Positions 1 to 8,581 of a stretch of 64,000 nt of DNA are shown one piece after another. The DNA is from Astrobacterium formosum (GTDB lineage: Bacteria > Pseudomonadota > Alphaproteobacteria > Rhizobiales > Xanthobacteraceae). The DNA lies in NCBI GenBank assembly GCA_030848545.1, contig JAVDCA010000016.1:1-64000 (forward strand). The letters run 5' to 3'. The notes under the pieces are model-generated. The model was given only the letters and a program-made list of their open reading frames with translations. It was not told the origin of the DNA and did not search any database. The first letter of the stretch is position 1. Each line of letters opens with the position of its first letter. The position numbers and the translations under genes are program-made.

Positions 1-2
1 GG

Positions 3-1466
3 TTGATCAGCAAGCCGACGGCGATGCCGGCCGTCGTCGCAATCTATGGCATGACCGGGCTCATCACGATTTTCACCTCCCCGGCCATCCGCTCTGCCTG
101 GGCGGCGCAAGGCCGGCGGCCAACCCGGCTGATCGCCGTCAAGTCAGCGATCCTTTTCGCCGGAGTGCTGGTGCCGGTGGCGCCTTATCTGCTCGTCAAC
201 GGTCACTGGATCGCCAGCTATATCCATATGGCCCTGGTGGATCACCAGGTGGTAGCCGGATTGCAGGGCACGTTTTGGCAGCACGCGACGTTTTATGCCA
301 AAAGATCTCGGCATGTCCTGGGGATGGGATTTTGGATGCTCGCCGTCGTCGGCGCATTCTCCGCGGGGCGTTTTTTCGTTTCGCGCGACCGCGAGACATT
401 TCCCGTCCTCCGGCTCCTGATCGTCACCTGTGGGGCGTACATCGTCACGTCTGTGCCCAAGGTGAAACTGGATATCTTCGGGAGTTACATTTACGGCCTT
501 CTGTTCGCCGTCCTCGTAGTCGGACTCGCTACCCTGCTTCGTTGGCTGCGATCACGGCATCCCCGATATATCCACCGGGCCGCAACGTGCGTGTTCCTCA
601 CAATGAGCCTGCTGGGTTTCCAACACATCCAGTCGACTTTTTCCATGGACTTCATCGAGACGTCCCGCAAGACGCAGGCAGACATTCTGCCAATTATCGC
701 CGAACATATCACACGTCTCGATCCGATTCTCGACACCTCCAGCTGCCAGATCAGGATACTGTATCCCTGGCCGGTGGCTCCGCACGCCTTCATGTTCGCT
801 CTATTGCGAGAGGGGCGCTCCTATCAAGATCTTGATGCGATTTGCGAGAAAGCGGACGGCCTCTACTACACCTCCGACGCGAGCAGAGTGACCACGGCGA
901 TCGCGGACGCCCGCCTGGTCGTCGCCCTCGCTCCGTCGACCGTGCAGTCCGCACGGCTGAACTATCCCTTGAATGCGACGATCGAAGACGCCGAACGTCT
1001 CCTGGAAGATCGTTCGAAGTTCAGCAAGTTGCGCACCATCGAAACGGCCTTCGGCCCGGTCAGCATCTATTCACGGCGGGAAACGACGCATCTCGCCATC
1101 CTGGACGGGTTCGCCCCCGTCGAAGGCCCTCATCCGACTCTCGGGCTGCCGAGGAAAGTCCGCTGGCTCGCGCGCGCGGGCGGCTCGCTGAGGATCACCG
1201 CCGACGTCGGCGCGACCGGGCGGCTCGTCGCCCACTGCGCGCCGGGCCCCGAGGTCCAGGCGGTGAAGATCGCCGCCGTCGATCATGCCCCGAGCACGGT
1301 CCACCTCCAGATCGGCTTTCAGGACATCGAACTCCCGCTGGGCCTGTCCGAGCCCGCGTCCTCCGCCGTCGTGCGCTTTCAGCCCTTGAATGGCAAAGGC
1401 GAAGCTTTTACCGACACCAACCCGCAGGGGCTTCTCTGCGACGCACTGAGCTTCAAACCAGGCTGA
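3..1466 (+). CDS. GT-C-like integral membrane protein, C-terminal part (cut by window start)
   Basis: The reading frame is open to the window edge, so the N-terminus is missing. It begins in a membrane segment with an ISKPTA motif that lines up with SKPT motifs in the middle of two other proteins here (13,841-15,445 and 15,748-17,415), so the TTG at position 3 is not the real start. About five hydrophobic segments are followed by a soluble domain and an extra C-terminal region of about 120 residues, rich in beta-strand-like sequence, that the two paralogues lack. The family resembles GT-C/PMT-like glycosyltransferases, which transfer sugars from lipid carriers on the outer side of the inner membrane; that role is inferred. 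It is the only plus-strand gene of the polysaccharide region and converges on the DUF6165 gene. Confidence 0.7.
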   Translation: MISKPTAMPAVVAIYGMTGLITIFTSPAIRSAWAAQGRRPTRLIAVKSAILFAGVLVPVAPYLLVNGHWIASYIHMALVDHQVVAGLQGTFWQHATFYAKRSRHVLGMGFWMLAVVGAFSAGRFFVSRDRETFPVLRLLIVTCGAYIVTSVPKVKLDIFGSYIYGLLFAVLVVGLATLLRWLRSRHPRYIHRAATCVFLTMSLLGFQHIQSTFSMDFIETSRKTQADILPIIAEHITRLDPILDTSSCQIRILYPWPVAPHAFMFALLREGRSYQDLDAICEKADGLYYTSDASRVTTAIADARLVVALAPSTVQSARLNYPLNATIEDAERLLEDRSKFSKLRTIETAFGPVSIYSRRETTHLAILDGFAPVEGPHPTLGLPRKVRWLARAGGSLRITADVGATGRLVAHCAPGPEVQAVKIAAVDHAPSTVHLQIGFQDIELPLGLSEPASSAVVRFQPLNGKGEAFTDTNPQGLLCDALSFKPG

Positions 1467-1524
1467 GCGCCGGGTCGAGAGCCGATCCTAGGCGAAAATT
1501 CGTTCGCAGTGGAAACGCCGGCGG

Positions 1525-1911
1525 TCAGTAGGCCGAGTAGCTCTTCTCTTCGATGATGCGGCTGCCGAGCAGCGTGTTGATGTCGCGCTTGGCGCCGGCT
1601 CGGGCGTCGTTACTCCTGTACACGAGCTTGGCCAGCTTGACGAATTCTTCGCCGAACTCCCCCCGGCGATCCAGTTCGCGGATACTGTCTTCGATGTCCC
1701 ACAAGGTCTTGTTTATCTGCTTCAATCGACGCGTCATGTCCAACAGTTCCGGCGTCTCCTGCACTTCGCGCCGATAGACATCCATTAGCACGTCGTACTC
1801 GCGTTTCACGTTGGCGAGCTTCGCAGCGTCGCGCATGTTCTCGAGCTTGATCTCCAGAATGGTGATCTTGTCGATCAGCTCACCGGCGGCCACTTCCACG
1901 AACATGCTCAT
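1525..1911 (-). CDS. DUF6165 family protein
   Basis: A 128-residue soluble, strongly charged, mostly helical protein. Its opening (VEVAAGELIDKITILEIK) is the hallmark of DUF6165, a family often found in bacterial polysaccharide clusters and without known biochemistry. The ATG shares one base with the stop of the FkbM gene upstream (TGATG), so the two are probably translationally coupled. It is the last gene of the minus-strand polysaccharide run. There is no signal peptide or membrane segment. The family call is from memory of the motif. Confidence 0.8.
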   Translation of the reverse strand: MSMFVEVAAGELIDKITILEIKLENMRDAAKLANVKREYDVLMDVYRREVQETPELLDMTRRLKQINKTLWDIEDSIRELDRRGEFGEEFVKLAKLVYRSNDARAGAKRDINTLLGSRIIEEKSYSAY

Positions 1912-3407
1912 CAGGCGTCACCCTCCGACGGGATCTGGTCCGAACGGACCGTCGTCAAGCTGTCGCTGTAGGACTGCTTGGTCTGCTTCCCCGCCAGTTG
2001 GTCGAGGTGGGCCAGGTAGTGGCCGGCAAGGTCGTACATGCCGTAATTGACGTGCGCTATATACGCGGCCTTCAAGAGCTTTCCCGGGCCGGAGGCGCCG
2101 AGCAGCGTCGGCGATTTGAAGTACACCGCGTCGGCCCAGACGAGACGTGAAGACGCGATCGGCCGCGCTAGGCTCGCATAGCTCGCATAGCCGGAGTTGA
2201 TGAGGTCCATCAGCTCGAACCCTCTCGCCCGGAGGAAGGCGTCGATGTCGGCGAACAACGGTTGACCTCGATAGATCGGCGCGAACTCCACCTCGCAATG
2301 GACGACCGCGACGCTCTCGAGCAGGCGCTCGGCTCCACGAAGGACGCCCAGTTCACCGCCTTGGACATCGATCTTCAGGAAGTCGCATTGCTTGACTTCC
2401 GGCACGTCGTCGAGCCGTGTCGTCGTGACCTTCGACGTGGCCACCGTCCGGCACATGTCCGGCAAGGCGATGAATTGCGAAAGGAACTCCTCGTTCGGCG
2501 CCAGCAACGAAGAAGTCGGGTTGAAACGGCTCTCGTGGAAGACGCCTTCGCTTCCATCGCCGATGAAGTGATTGAGCATGATAGCCGACGGGTCGCTCTT
2601 GGCCCGGGCATCCGCCTCGTCCTGCAACGGTTCAAAGCCGATCACACGGCCGACACCTTTCCGCACGATGGGCGAATAGACGTGATCTTCGGAAGTAAGG
2701 TTCTGGGCGCCAACGTCGACGATCTCGATGAAAGCATCGTTTCCATCTTCGTTCAGGGCGAGCGGAAATTCCACCTCGCCGAATTCCGACCTCGCGCTCT
2801 GAACGGGAGATATCCCCCCCTTGCGGGAGAGCACCTGTCTCTCCCTGAACCAGGCATCGCGCTCGTTCATCAGCCTATCGCACTCGATCACGCGGCGCGC
2901 GAATTCCTGCGCAACTCGGTCGAACAGCCGTCGGAACGGGAACGGGTCGCCGCCAGCCGCGGAGGAAGCTTCCAGCGCCTTAACGAACTGCAGCTGCAGT
3001 TCCCCGAAAATGGATGCCTCGGTCTGCGCCTGGACAGGAGATTCACCATCGGCCGTATCGCTCATGTTGCTCTCCCGATCATCCATCCAAGCACTCGTCG
3101 CACAGGCGCCAGCGGCGGATTCTCCGCGAGTAGTTTCCAGCAGAGCCAACCGCACCGCAATAGACTCGTAGAGCTCGGACAGGCGGTCCATATCCGCCTG
3201 AAGGGTGCCGGAATTGAGAAGCGCCGCTCCGTCTGTCACTTGAGCCCGTTCGCCAGCGAAGACGCGTTTGAACCTAGCGACGGTACGGAAAAAGAACCTG
3301 CGCAGATTGTACCTCCACCATGCCGGGTCTTTACTCAACAACGTCCACCACAGATTCCGGACAACGGTCCACCGCGCCGCAAGGCCTTCGGCCATTCTAG
3401 GCATTCC
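1911..3407 (-). CDS. FkbM family methyltransferase with long N-terminal helical region
   Basis: The C-terminal half carries the FkbM-type SAM-dependent methyltransferase fold at about residues 228-410. IVDVGAQN is the SAM-binding strand, FKIDVQGGELGVLRGAE-like sequence is the family's most conserved motif, and VVHCEVEF follows. FkbM enzymes O-methylate sugars and other small substrates. The first ~220 residues are helical, charged and unrecognised. The ATG at 3,407 is chosen because GGGAG lies about 9 bases upstream; an in-frame ATG at 3,473 lacks a clear ribosome site. It follows the SQWGEDG-type gene by 84 bases and overlaps the DUF6165 start. Probable role: methylation of a residue of the surface glycan. 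Confidence 0.8.
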   Translation of the reverse strand, partial: GMPRMAEGLAARWTVVRNLWWTLLSKDPAWWRYNLRRFFFRTVARFKRVFAGERAQVTDGAALLNSGTLQADMDRLSELYESIAVRLALLETTRGESAAGACATSAWMDDRESNMSDTADGESPVQAQTEASIFGELQLQFVKALEASSAAGGDPFPFRRLFDRVAQEFARRVIECDRLMNERDAWFRERQVLSRKGGISPVQSARSEFGEVEFPLALNEDGNDAFIEIVDVGAQNLTSEDHVYSPIVRKGVGRVIGFEPLQDEADARAKSDPSAIMLNHFIGDGSEGVFHESRFNPTSSLLAPNEEFLSQFIALPDMCRTVATSKVTTTRLDDVPEVKQCDFLKIDVQGGELGVLRGAERLLESVAVVHCEVEFAPIYRGQPLFADIDAFLRARGFELMDLINSGYASYASLARPIASSRLVWADAVYFKSPTLLGASGPGKLLKAAYIAHVNYGMYDLAGHYLAHLDQLAGKQTKQSYSDSLTTVRSDQIPSEGDA

Positions 3408-3491
3408 AATACGCTCCCAGTCACGTACTTGAACACAGGATCTAGCCTTCGCTCCTGTGTCGGAACCGACCATGGCAGGTGCGAACGCTTG

Positions 3492-4484
3492 CTAGTCCTG
3501 CCAGTCGGCCGAATAGGGCTGATCCAGTTGTCCGAGCCGGACGGTATTTCCGGTCGAGAGATCGACCACGGGCATGTCGGCGATCAGTTCGATCCGCTTG
3601 CGGCCGCCCACGAATGTCAGAGCGCCCGTTTCGTCTCTGCTGTCGCGATGACGCGATGGAAACGCGCGCACTTCGTCCATCCGGCTCAATACTTGCCCTG
3701 CCAAATCCTTCCTCACGAAAAACGCGTTCACGCCGTTGGTGTTCGTGCCGACCAGATCGTAGCCCTTTTCTTCACCCAGCTGCCGAAGCGCCAGAATGGA
3801 CGCGCCAAAATACTGGCCGCTGGGGTGGGCGTTCAATCGCTGGAAATCCGGAGCATACGGAATCGTGAGAGCAAACCGGTCGCCGAGCACGGCGTTGTAC
3901 TCGCATATGACGATGGCGGGCTGGACGCAGTCGATCGCCTTCCACACCCAGTAGTCGTTGCCGTCGATGTCGATGGACAGGATACCCAAAGGGCCGCCGA
4001 ATCCGGCAGCTTCGATGAGCCCGTTGATATTGTCCGCCGTGATGAAAGCGGTGGTTGCGGTGAGGTCGTGCATCCAGAACATGCGTTCGGATCGCAAGGC
4101 CTTCATGTTTTCCGTGCTGCCGTCGAAGACCAGCCCACGCCAGTTCCTGTTCTGCATCAGAAAGCGGCAGTTGGCTTCCCTGAAGTTCTCGACTCCGAAC
4201 TCGACGAAACGATGATTGGGAAGGGCGATCTGGTCGACCAACCAATCTATGATTCCGTCCTCGCCCCATTGCGAGAAGACACGGAATTCCACGTCTCCCA
4301 GATTACGCACTCGTGGCGTCTCTCTGAGGTTGTTCGAAAGGGCTCGCCCTTGCAGCAGAAGCGCCCGCTCCGCAAAGTCGACGAACTGGAGATGGTTCAT
4401 CAAGCTGTAGCTGGCAGCGGACGAAACGTTCTGTTCCAGCCGGCGTACGGCGGCTTTGGCGATATCAAGAACGCGCCACGTCAC
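3492..4484 (-). CDS. Methyltransferase-like protein of the polysaccharide cluster
   Basis: A 330-residue protein. Residues about 71-77 read SQWGEDG and 93-100 read FVEFGVEN, followed by a FDGS strand end and a SIDIDGNDYW segment. This pattern belongs to a SAM-methyltransferase-like family related to FkbM and found in glycan loci. The frame is open further upstream, but the GTG at 4,484 is chosen: it has GGGAGG eight bases ahead and overlaps the stop of the preceding glycosyltransferase by four bases (GTGA). The N-terminal 60 residues are helical. The exact substrate is unknown, and methyltransferase activity is inferred from fold-like motifs only. Confidence 0.72.
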   Translation of the reverse strand: MTWRVLDIAKAAVRRLEQNVSSAASYSLMNHLQFVDFAERALLLQGRALSNNLRETPRVRNLGDVEFRVFSQWGEDGIIDWLVDQIALPNHRFVEFGVENFREANCRFLMQNRNWRGLVFDGSTENMKALRSERMFWMHDLTATTAFITADNINGLIEAAGFGGPLGILSIDIDGNDYWVWKAIDCVQPAIVICEYNAVLGDRFALTIPYAPDFQRLNAHPSGQYFGASILALRQLGEEKGYDLVGTNTNGVNAFFVRKDLAGQVLSRMDEVRAFPSRHRDSRDETGALTFVGGRKRIELIADMPVVDLSTGNTVRLGQLDQPYSADWQD

Positions 4485-6073
4485 TCCAATGTCCTCCCGA
4501 CCTTCAATCCGGCTCCGCCGCCATCGGAGTTCGGCTTCACCGTGCGAGCGATTTGCTCGAACATCTGCTCGTACTCCGCGATGAGCTGCTCCACTTGATA
4601 CAGATACGCTTGATCGTCCTGCGTCTTCTGTTGCGAATGAACGCGGCTGCAAGCGATATAGCCGGGCACGTGCCGGATCGAGGCGCCAGCCAGCGCCATA
4701 CGCAACCACAAGTCGTAATCCATGACGTAGAATAAGTGCGGCTTGATGAACGCACCGGCCTCTTCCCATATCCTACGGCTGAAGAACACCTCGGGCTGGA
4801 AAAAATAGTTTCCCTTCTGCCAGGATCGCATGAACTTGAGGATATCCAGGGGATCGAGCCGCGCCGTCTCCCCCATCACTACCGAAGTGTGGTGACGATA
4901 GAGCTCCTCGTCCCGGGTCTCCTGGATACGGACGCATCCGCCCGCGATCAAGTCGGCGCGATGTCTCAGGTAGTTCCTGCCGACCTGCCGCAAAGCGCCC
5001 GGCTCGAGCAAGTCATCGCTGCATAGCCAATTCATCAGGTCGCCCGTCGCCAGCTTGAAGCCCTTGTTCAACGCGTCTGACTGGCCTTTGTCGGGCTCCA
5101 CTACAACGGCAGCGCAGCGACTCCTGTACTTGTCGATGATCTCCACCGAGCCGTCGGTGGAGCCACCATCGATGATGATATACTCCAGATGCGGATAATT
5201 CTGATCAAGAACCGATTTGATCGATTCCTCAAGATATCGCGCCTGGTTGAAGGAAACCGTCACGACCGAAATCTTCGGCCAGTTCTCCTCGCGCACAGCA
5301 CCAGTCGCAGGTAACGGACCAGCGAGCTGCCACCCCGTCGCGGTCTGTCGCTCCAAGGTCAATATGGGAAGATCGTCACGGGCGTCGCGGAGAAGCTCGA
5401 TATCGACTTCAGGCATCGTGCCGCGCACGAGGACGACAGCGGCACCGAGCGCCGCCAAGGTCGCATTATCCGCCGACTGCAGCCACACACCGAGACTTCC
5501 GCTCGCGGGGCGCTCCAGCAGGCCTGGCACGAGCACCTGGCGCGCAGAACCATATCCGGGCTCGACCGCGACGGCCCGGCGGCCCGCCCGCCTCAGAACA
5601 TCGGCGAACAGACATCCGTCGATACCACCCCCGATGATCAGAATGGTGCCCTGTGGCACTGCCGGCAGCAACGCCTGCGCCGCCTTGTCGAATGCGCGGT
5701 GCGCAAGTGGGCCGGCAATGAAGCGCATCAGTCTCGCCCCGACAGATATCCTGTCGGATGAGGATGAGGGCGGAGGCCCCCGAAAGACGCGGCTGTCGCC
5801 GGTCAGCGACTCCGACACGTATGGCCCCTGTACTTCCAGCCGGATTGGATCCTGGAGTTTCGAGAGATGTTTCGGAAACTCGATCTTTTTCTGCGCGATC
5901 ACGTCGCGTATAATCTCGATCTCTTCGCGACATAATTCCGTGGCTTCGAATATCCTCTGCGCGTCCTCCAAGTGGACCATGACGGCACGTGGACTCTGAG
6001 AGGATTCGACCCTCCAACTCTTGGGCCGGTGCACCGGCTTCTCGGCATGCGCGCTATTCCCGTGGACAGACAT
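4481..6073 (-). CDS. Family 2 glycosyltransferase with N-terminal Rossmann-like domain
   Basis: From about residue 267 this is a GT2 (GT-A fold) glycosyltransferase: ISVVTVSFNQ, IIDGGSTDGS, and a CSDDLL acid motif near 352-354 for metal/nucleotide-sugar binding. Before it lies a separate domain with IIGGGIDG at about 146-153 and VAVEPGYGSARQ, which looks like a nucleotide- or SAM-binding Rossmann unit, possibly degenerate. The first ~90 residues are charged and partly helical. ATG at 6,073 is preferred over an in-frame GTG at 6,103 that has no visible ribosome site. The stop overlaps the next gene by four bases. Cytoplasmic role: adding one sugar to the surface glycan. Confidence 0.8.
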   Translation of the reverse strand: MSVHGNSAHAEKPVHRPKSWRVESSQSPRAVMVHLEDAQRIFEATELCREEIEIIRDVIAQKKIEFPKHLSKLQDPIRLEVQGPYVSESLTGDSRVFRGPPPSSSSDRISVGARLMRFIAGPLAHRAFDKAAQALLPAVPQGTILIIGGGIDGCLFADVLRRAGRRAVAVEPGYGSARQVLVPGLLERPASGSLGVWLQSADNATLAALGAAVVLVRGTMPEVDIELLRDARDDLPILTLERQTATGWQLAGPLPATGAVREENWPKISVVTVSFNQARYLEESIKSVLDQNYPHLEYIIIDGGSTDGSVEIIDKYRSRCAAVVVEPDKGQSDALNKGFKLATGDLMNWLCSDDLLEPGALRQVGRNYLRHRADLIAGGCVRIQETRDEELYRHHTSVVMGETARLDPLDILKFMRSWQKGNYFFQPEVFFSRRIWEEAGAFIKPHLFYVMDYDLWLRMALAGASIRHVPGYIACSRVHSQQKTQDDQAYLYQVEQLIAEYEQMFEQIARTVKPNSDGGGAGLKVGRTLE

Positions 6074-6311
6074 TCCGGTCTCTTTCGCACATCTCTCGGT
6101 CACGCGACGGCGAGGTCAGCCCCGTTGCTGTCGCATTGGTCATGACAACTCACCTCCGTCATCTCACTACACACAGGCCATTCTACACCTTTTACCGGTC
6201 CGAGGCCGGTGCCGTTGTTGCGGACTCGGGCTTCCGCGTGTGCGTTCACCAGGATATATGGCCTATAGTCAAAGATCGACCGCCAAGCATGCCAAAATGG
6301 TGGCTGCCGCG

Positions 6312-7511
6312 TCATGCGCTCCCCCTCCTCATCTGCCGAGGATAAGGTGCCGGTGAACGCGATGCGTCGGCGAGCTCCGCCCGAAATGCATCAGCAAACC
6401 GCCTGTTCTCCGAGAACAGCCAAGTCGGATCGAGCCGCAATCTCGGAGCGATCTGTCTCATTCCGAATCTGACGAGACTCCTGGTCCATCCATAGCGCTC
6501 CGCGGTGACCTTGAGGGATCGCGCCGCGTCGATGAATCGATATTGTCGAAGCAGGCAGTTGCTGATCTGGGAAACGTAGTGGTCGAACGTAACCGGGATC
6601 GGCGCTCCGTAGCTCCGCTGGGCGGCATCCACTCCCTCCCGGCACAACAGCGCGATGCACTCGGCGATCGTTCGCTCATTCTCCGTCGTTAACTCTATGA
6701 TGGGCCACGCTGTCACGTTGAAATACTCGAAGTCGTGGGCGAAGGAGGCGAAGACGGACGTCGAAGCCGCCAGCAGCTGCAGCATCGGAAGCGGCCGGGC
6801 CGCCGTCGATGACGCAGCGACCGTACCCCCACTGCCCGCGCCTATAAAAAGTGTGCAGAAATGCGTGAGCCGCGCCGTCTCGCGGAGCGTCAAGACCCCC
6901 GCATAGCGCGAGCGTGGATCACGCAACTCCATAGGAAGATGCGTCGAGAAGATGACCGTGGCGTCGGGTAGTTTCTCGTACAGGCGGTCCGCCACCGCTT
7001 GCGCTTTCTCGGGCGTAACGAAGGACTGACCGCTCTTCGACGAACACTCGAACAGGATGCGATACTTGAAGTCGAGGATTCCGTTCTCGCGCACGAAATT
7101 GTCCGTTCGCTCGACCTCGTCGCCCGTGAGCTCGATGACATTCTCGATTGGAACCGTGATGGGACGGCCGTAGCTCCTCAGGAGGCTGGGTCGCACCGTT
7201 CCATCATAGTTTTCGAAATGGTTCGGCCATATCTGCGACAGCAAGACATGATCAAATTCGCGCCGCTGGTACCGGCGAAGGGCTTCCCGTTCGAAGACCT
7301 TCCACATTGCCTCGTGCCCGCTCCAGTCGGCGATCGGAATCTTCCACACTGCGTCGATATGCGGATTGTTCTTCAGAACCGGCGCGCATTGGCTGGAAAT
7401 AGCCCAAGTGATGTGGGCGGTCGGATGGTCTTGACGCAACTGCCTGGCGAGAATTGTCGCATACAGGCAATCGCCGTTGGCACCGAGCTGGCCGAGGAGG
7501 ATACGCTCCAT
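6312..7511 (-). CDS. GT9-like (heptosyltransferase-type) glycosyltransferase
   Basis: A 399-residue soluble protein. The N-terminus (ILLGQLGANGDCLYATILARQL, cut here to its key part GANGD) and the next strand (HITWAISSQCAPVL) follow the ADP-heptose:LPS heptosyltransferase GT-B pattern. A C-terminal FIGAGSGGTVAAS segment resembles the nucleotide-sugar binding loop. ATG at 7,511 is used; a GTG lies one codon earlier. The sequence is divergent enough that the sugar donor cannot be named. It sits between the Gmd-like SDR gene and a 238-bp gap preceding the GT2 fusion. Confidence 0.65.
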   Translation of the reverse strand: MERILLGQLGANGDCLYATILARQLRQDHPTAHITWAISSQCAPVLKNNPHIDAVWKIPIADWSGHEAMWKVFEREALRRYQRREFDHVLLSQIWPNHFENYDGTVRPSLLRSYGRPITVPIENVIELTGDEVERTDNFVRENGILDFKYRILFECSSKSGQSFVTPEKAQAVADRLYEKLPDATVIFSTHLPMELRDPRSRYAGVLTLRETARLTHFCTLFIGAGSGGTVAASSTAARPLPMLQLLAASTSVFASFAHDFEYFNVTAWPIIELTTENERTIAECIALLCREGVDAAQRSYGAPIPVTFDHYVSQISNCLLRQYRFIDAARSLKVTAERYGWTRSLVRFGMRQIAPRLRLDPTWLFSENRRFADAFRAELADASRSPAPYPRQMRRGSA

Positions 7512-7559
7512 CACTCGGCCTCGCGCTTGATGATGGCCCGCTTCGCTGTCACGGTCGTG

Positions 7560-8564
7560 TTAGGATGAGACATCGGCCGCCCGCCCTAGCCGATCAAGGA
7601 CCGCCTCGCTATCGGACGCCGAAATCGCATTCTTGGTCAGGGACGACATGATGTCGTCGGCGATGTCGAATATCGTCTTCTTGGGAGTGCGGCCGATCGT
7701 GCGTTCGAGACGCGCCAGACTGACCTCGAAGAAAGGTCCCGGGTCCGCCGCCGGAGTGCGAGGGATCACGTGGCGCGCGGCATCGAGCCCCTTCCACCGG
7801 AAGAGCTCGGAAACCGCCTCCCGGCCGTTCCATGTCCGTCCAGAGGCGAGGACGAGTTCTTCCGCCTCGCTGCGTTCGCCAATGTCCGCTGCGATGTCCA
7901 TCAGTTCGTCTGCCGCGCTCCAGTCTATCCAGAAGTCGAGCGACCGGACTTCCGTCGTGGCCCCGGCATCCAACTGCGCCTTCAGCAACGTGCGGGCGAG
8001 CGTAGGCATCAGAAAATCGGGGCTGCGACGCGGCGACTCGTGATTAAACAGGATGAGGTTCGTCGTCGCGATCCCGTGCTCCTTCCGGTAGTAGGCTAGG
8101 AGGTCGCGAGTCGCGATCTTGCCGATGCTGTAGAGGCACGTTCCGCGTGCGGGTGTATTTTCATCGATGCGCCCGGACAGCGGATTAGGAAAGATCTTCG
8201 AGGAGCCAGCGAACACAACCCGCAGGCCGCGTGCCGAAATCCGTGCATATTCGAGGATCGCCTGCACCGACGAGACATTCACGGCCATCATCTCGGTCCA
8301 CAGAGTCTCGTATTGAAAACCCGACGAACCGTGAACCGCCGCGACATGAAAGGCGAAATCGGGCCTGAGCGAGGACAGCAGATCCCGCAAATGCGGAATG
8401 TCGCACAAGTCTAGTTCAAGATAGCTGAACCTCGATTCTTGCAGAGAATGGCGAGACGAAGGTTCGCGCCCCACCCCGACCACTTCGTGCCCGCGCCGCA
8501 ACAGCGCCTCGACGAGATAACTCCCGTCTTGGCCGTTCGCACCGAGCACGAGTGAACGCGGCAT
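7560..8564 (-). CDS. NAD(P)-dependent sugar epimerase/dehydratase, Gmd-like SDR
   Basis: An extended short-chain dehydrogenase. GANGQDGSYL at the N-terminus binds the dinucleotide, and the catalytic set is a serine in AGSSKIF and YSIGK (YxxxK). The segment LFNHESPRRSPDF parallels [11 protein letters not shown] of the Gmd encoded at 10,050-11,126, so this is a diverged Gmd/Rmd relative that probably acts on a GDP-sugar. The ATG at 8,564 has GGGA seven bases upstream; an earlier TTG at 8,585 would overlap the methyltransferase stop. With the adjacent C-methyltransferase it may modify a 4-keto sugar (inference). Confidence 0.78.
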   Translation of the reverse strand: MPRSLVLGANGQDGSYLVEALLRRGHEVVGVGREPSSRHSLQESRFSYLELDLCDIPHLRDLLSSLRPDFAFHVAAVHGSSGFQYETLWTEMMAVNVSSVQAILEYARISARGLRVVFAGSSKIFPNPLSGRIDENTPARGTCLYSIGKIATRDLLAYYRKEHGIATTNLILFNHESPRRSPDFLMPTLARTLLKAQLDAGATTEVRSLDFWIDWSAADELMDIAADIGERSEAEELVLASGRTWNGREAVSELFRWKGLDAARHVIPRTPAADPGPFFEVSLARLERTIGRTPKKTIFDIADDIMSSLTKNAISASDSEAVLDRLGRAADVSS

Positions 8565-8581
8565 TGGACGGACGTTCCCGA

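Noticed and set aside
2262..4598. A 778-codon plus-strand frame across the methyltransferase genes
   Set aside because: Antisense to two recognisable genes with ribosome sites; its protein is low in hydrophobic pattern and shows no domain.
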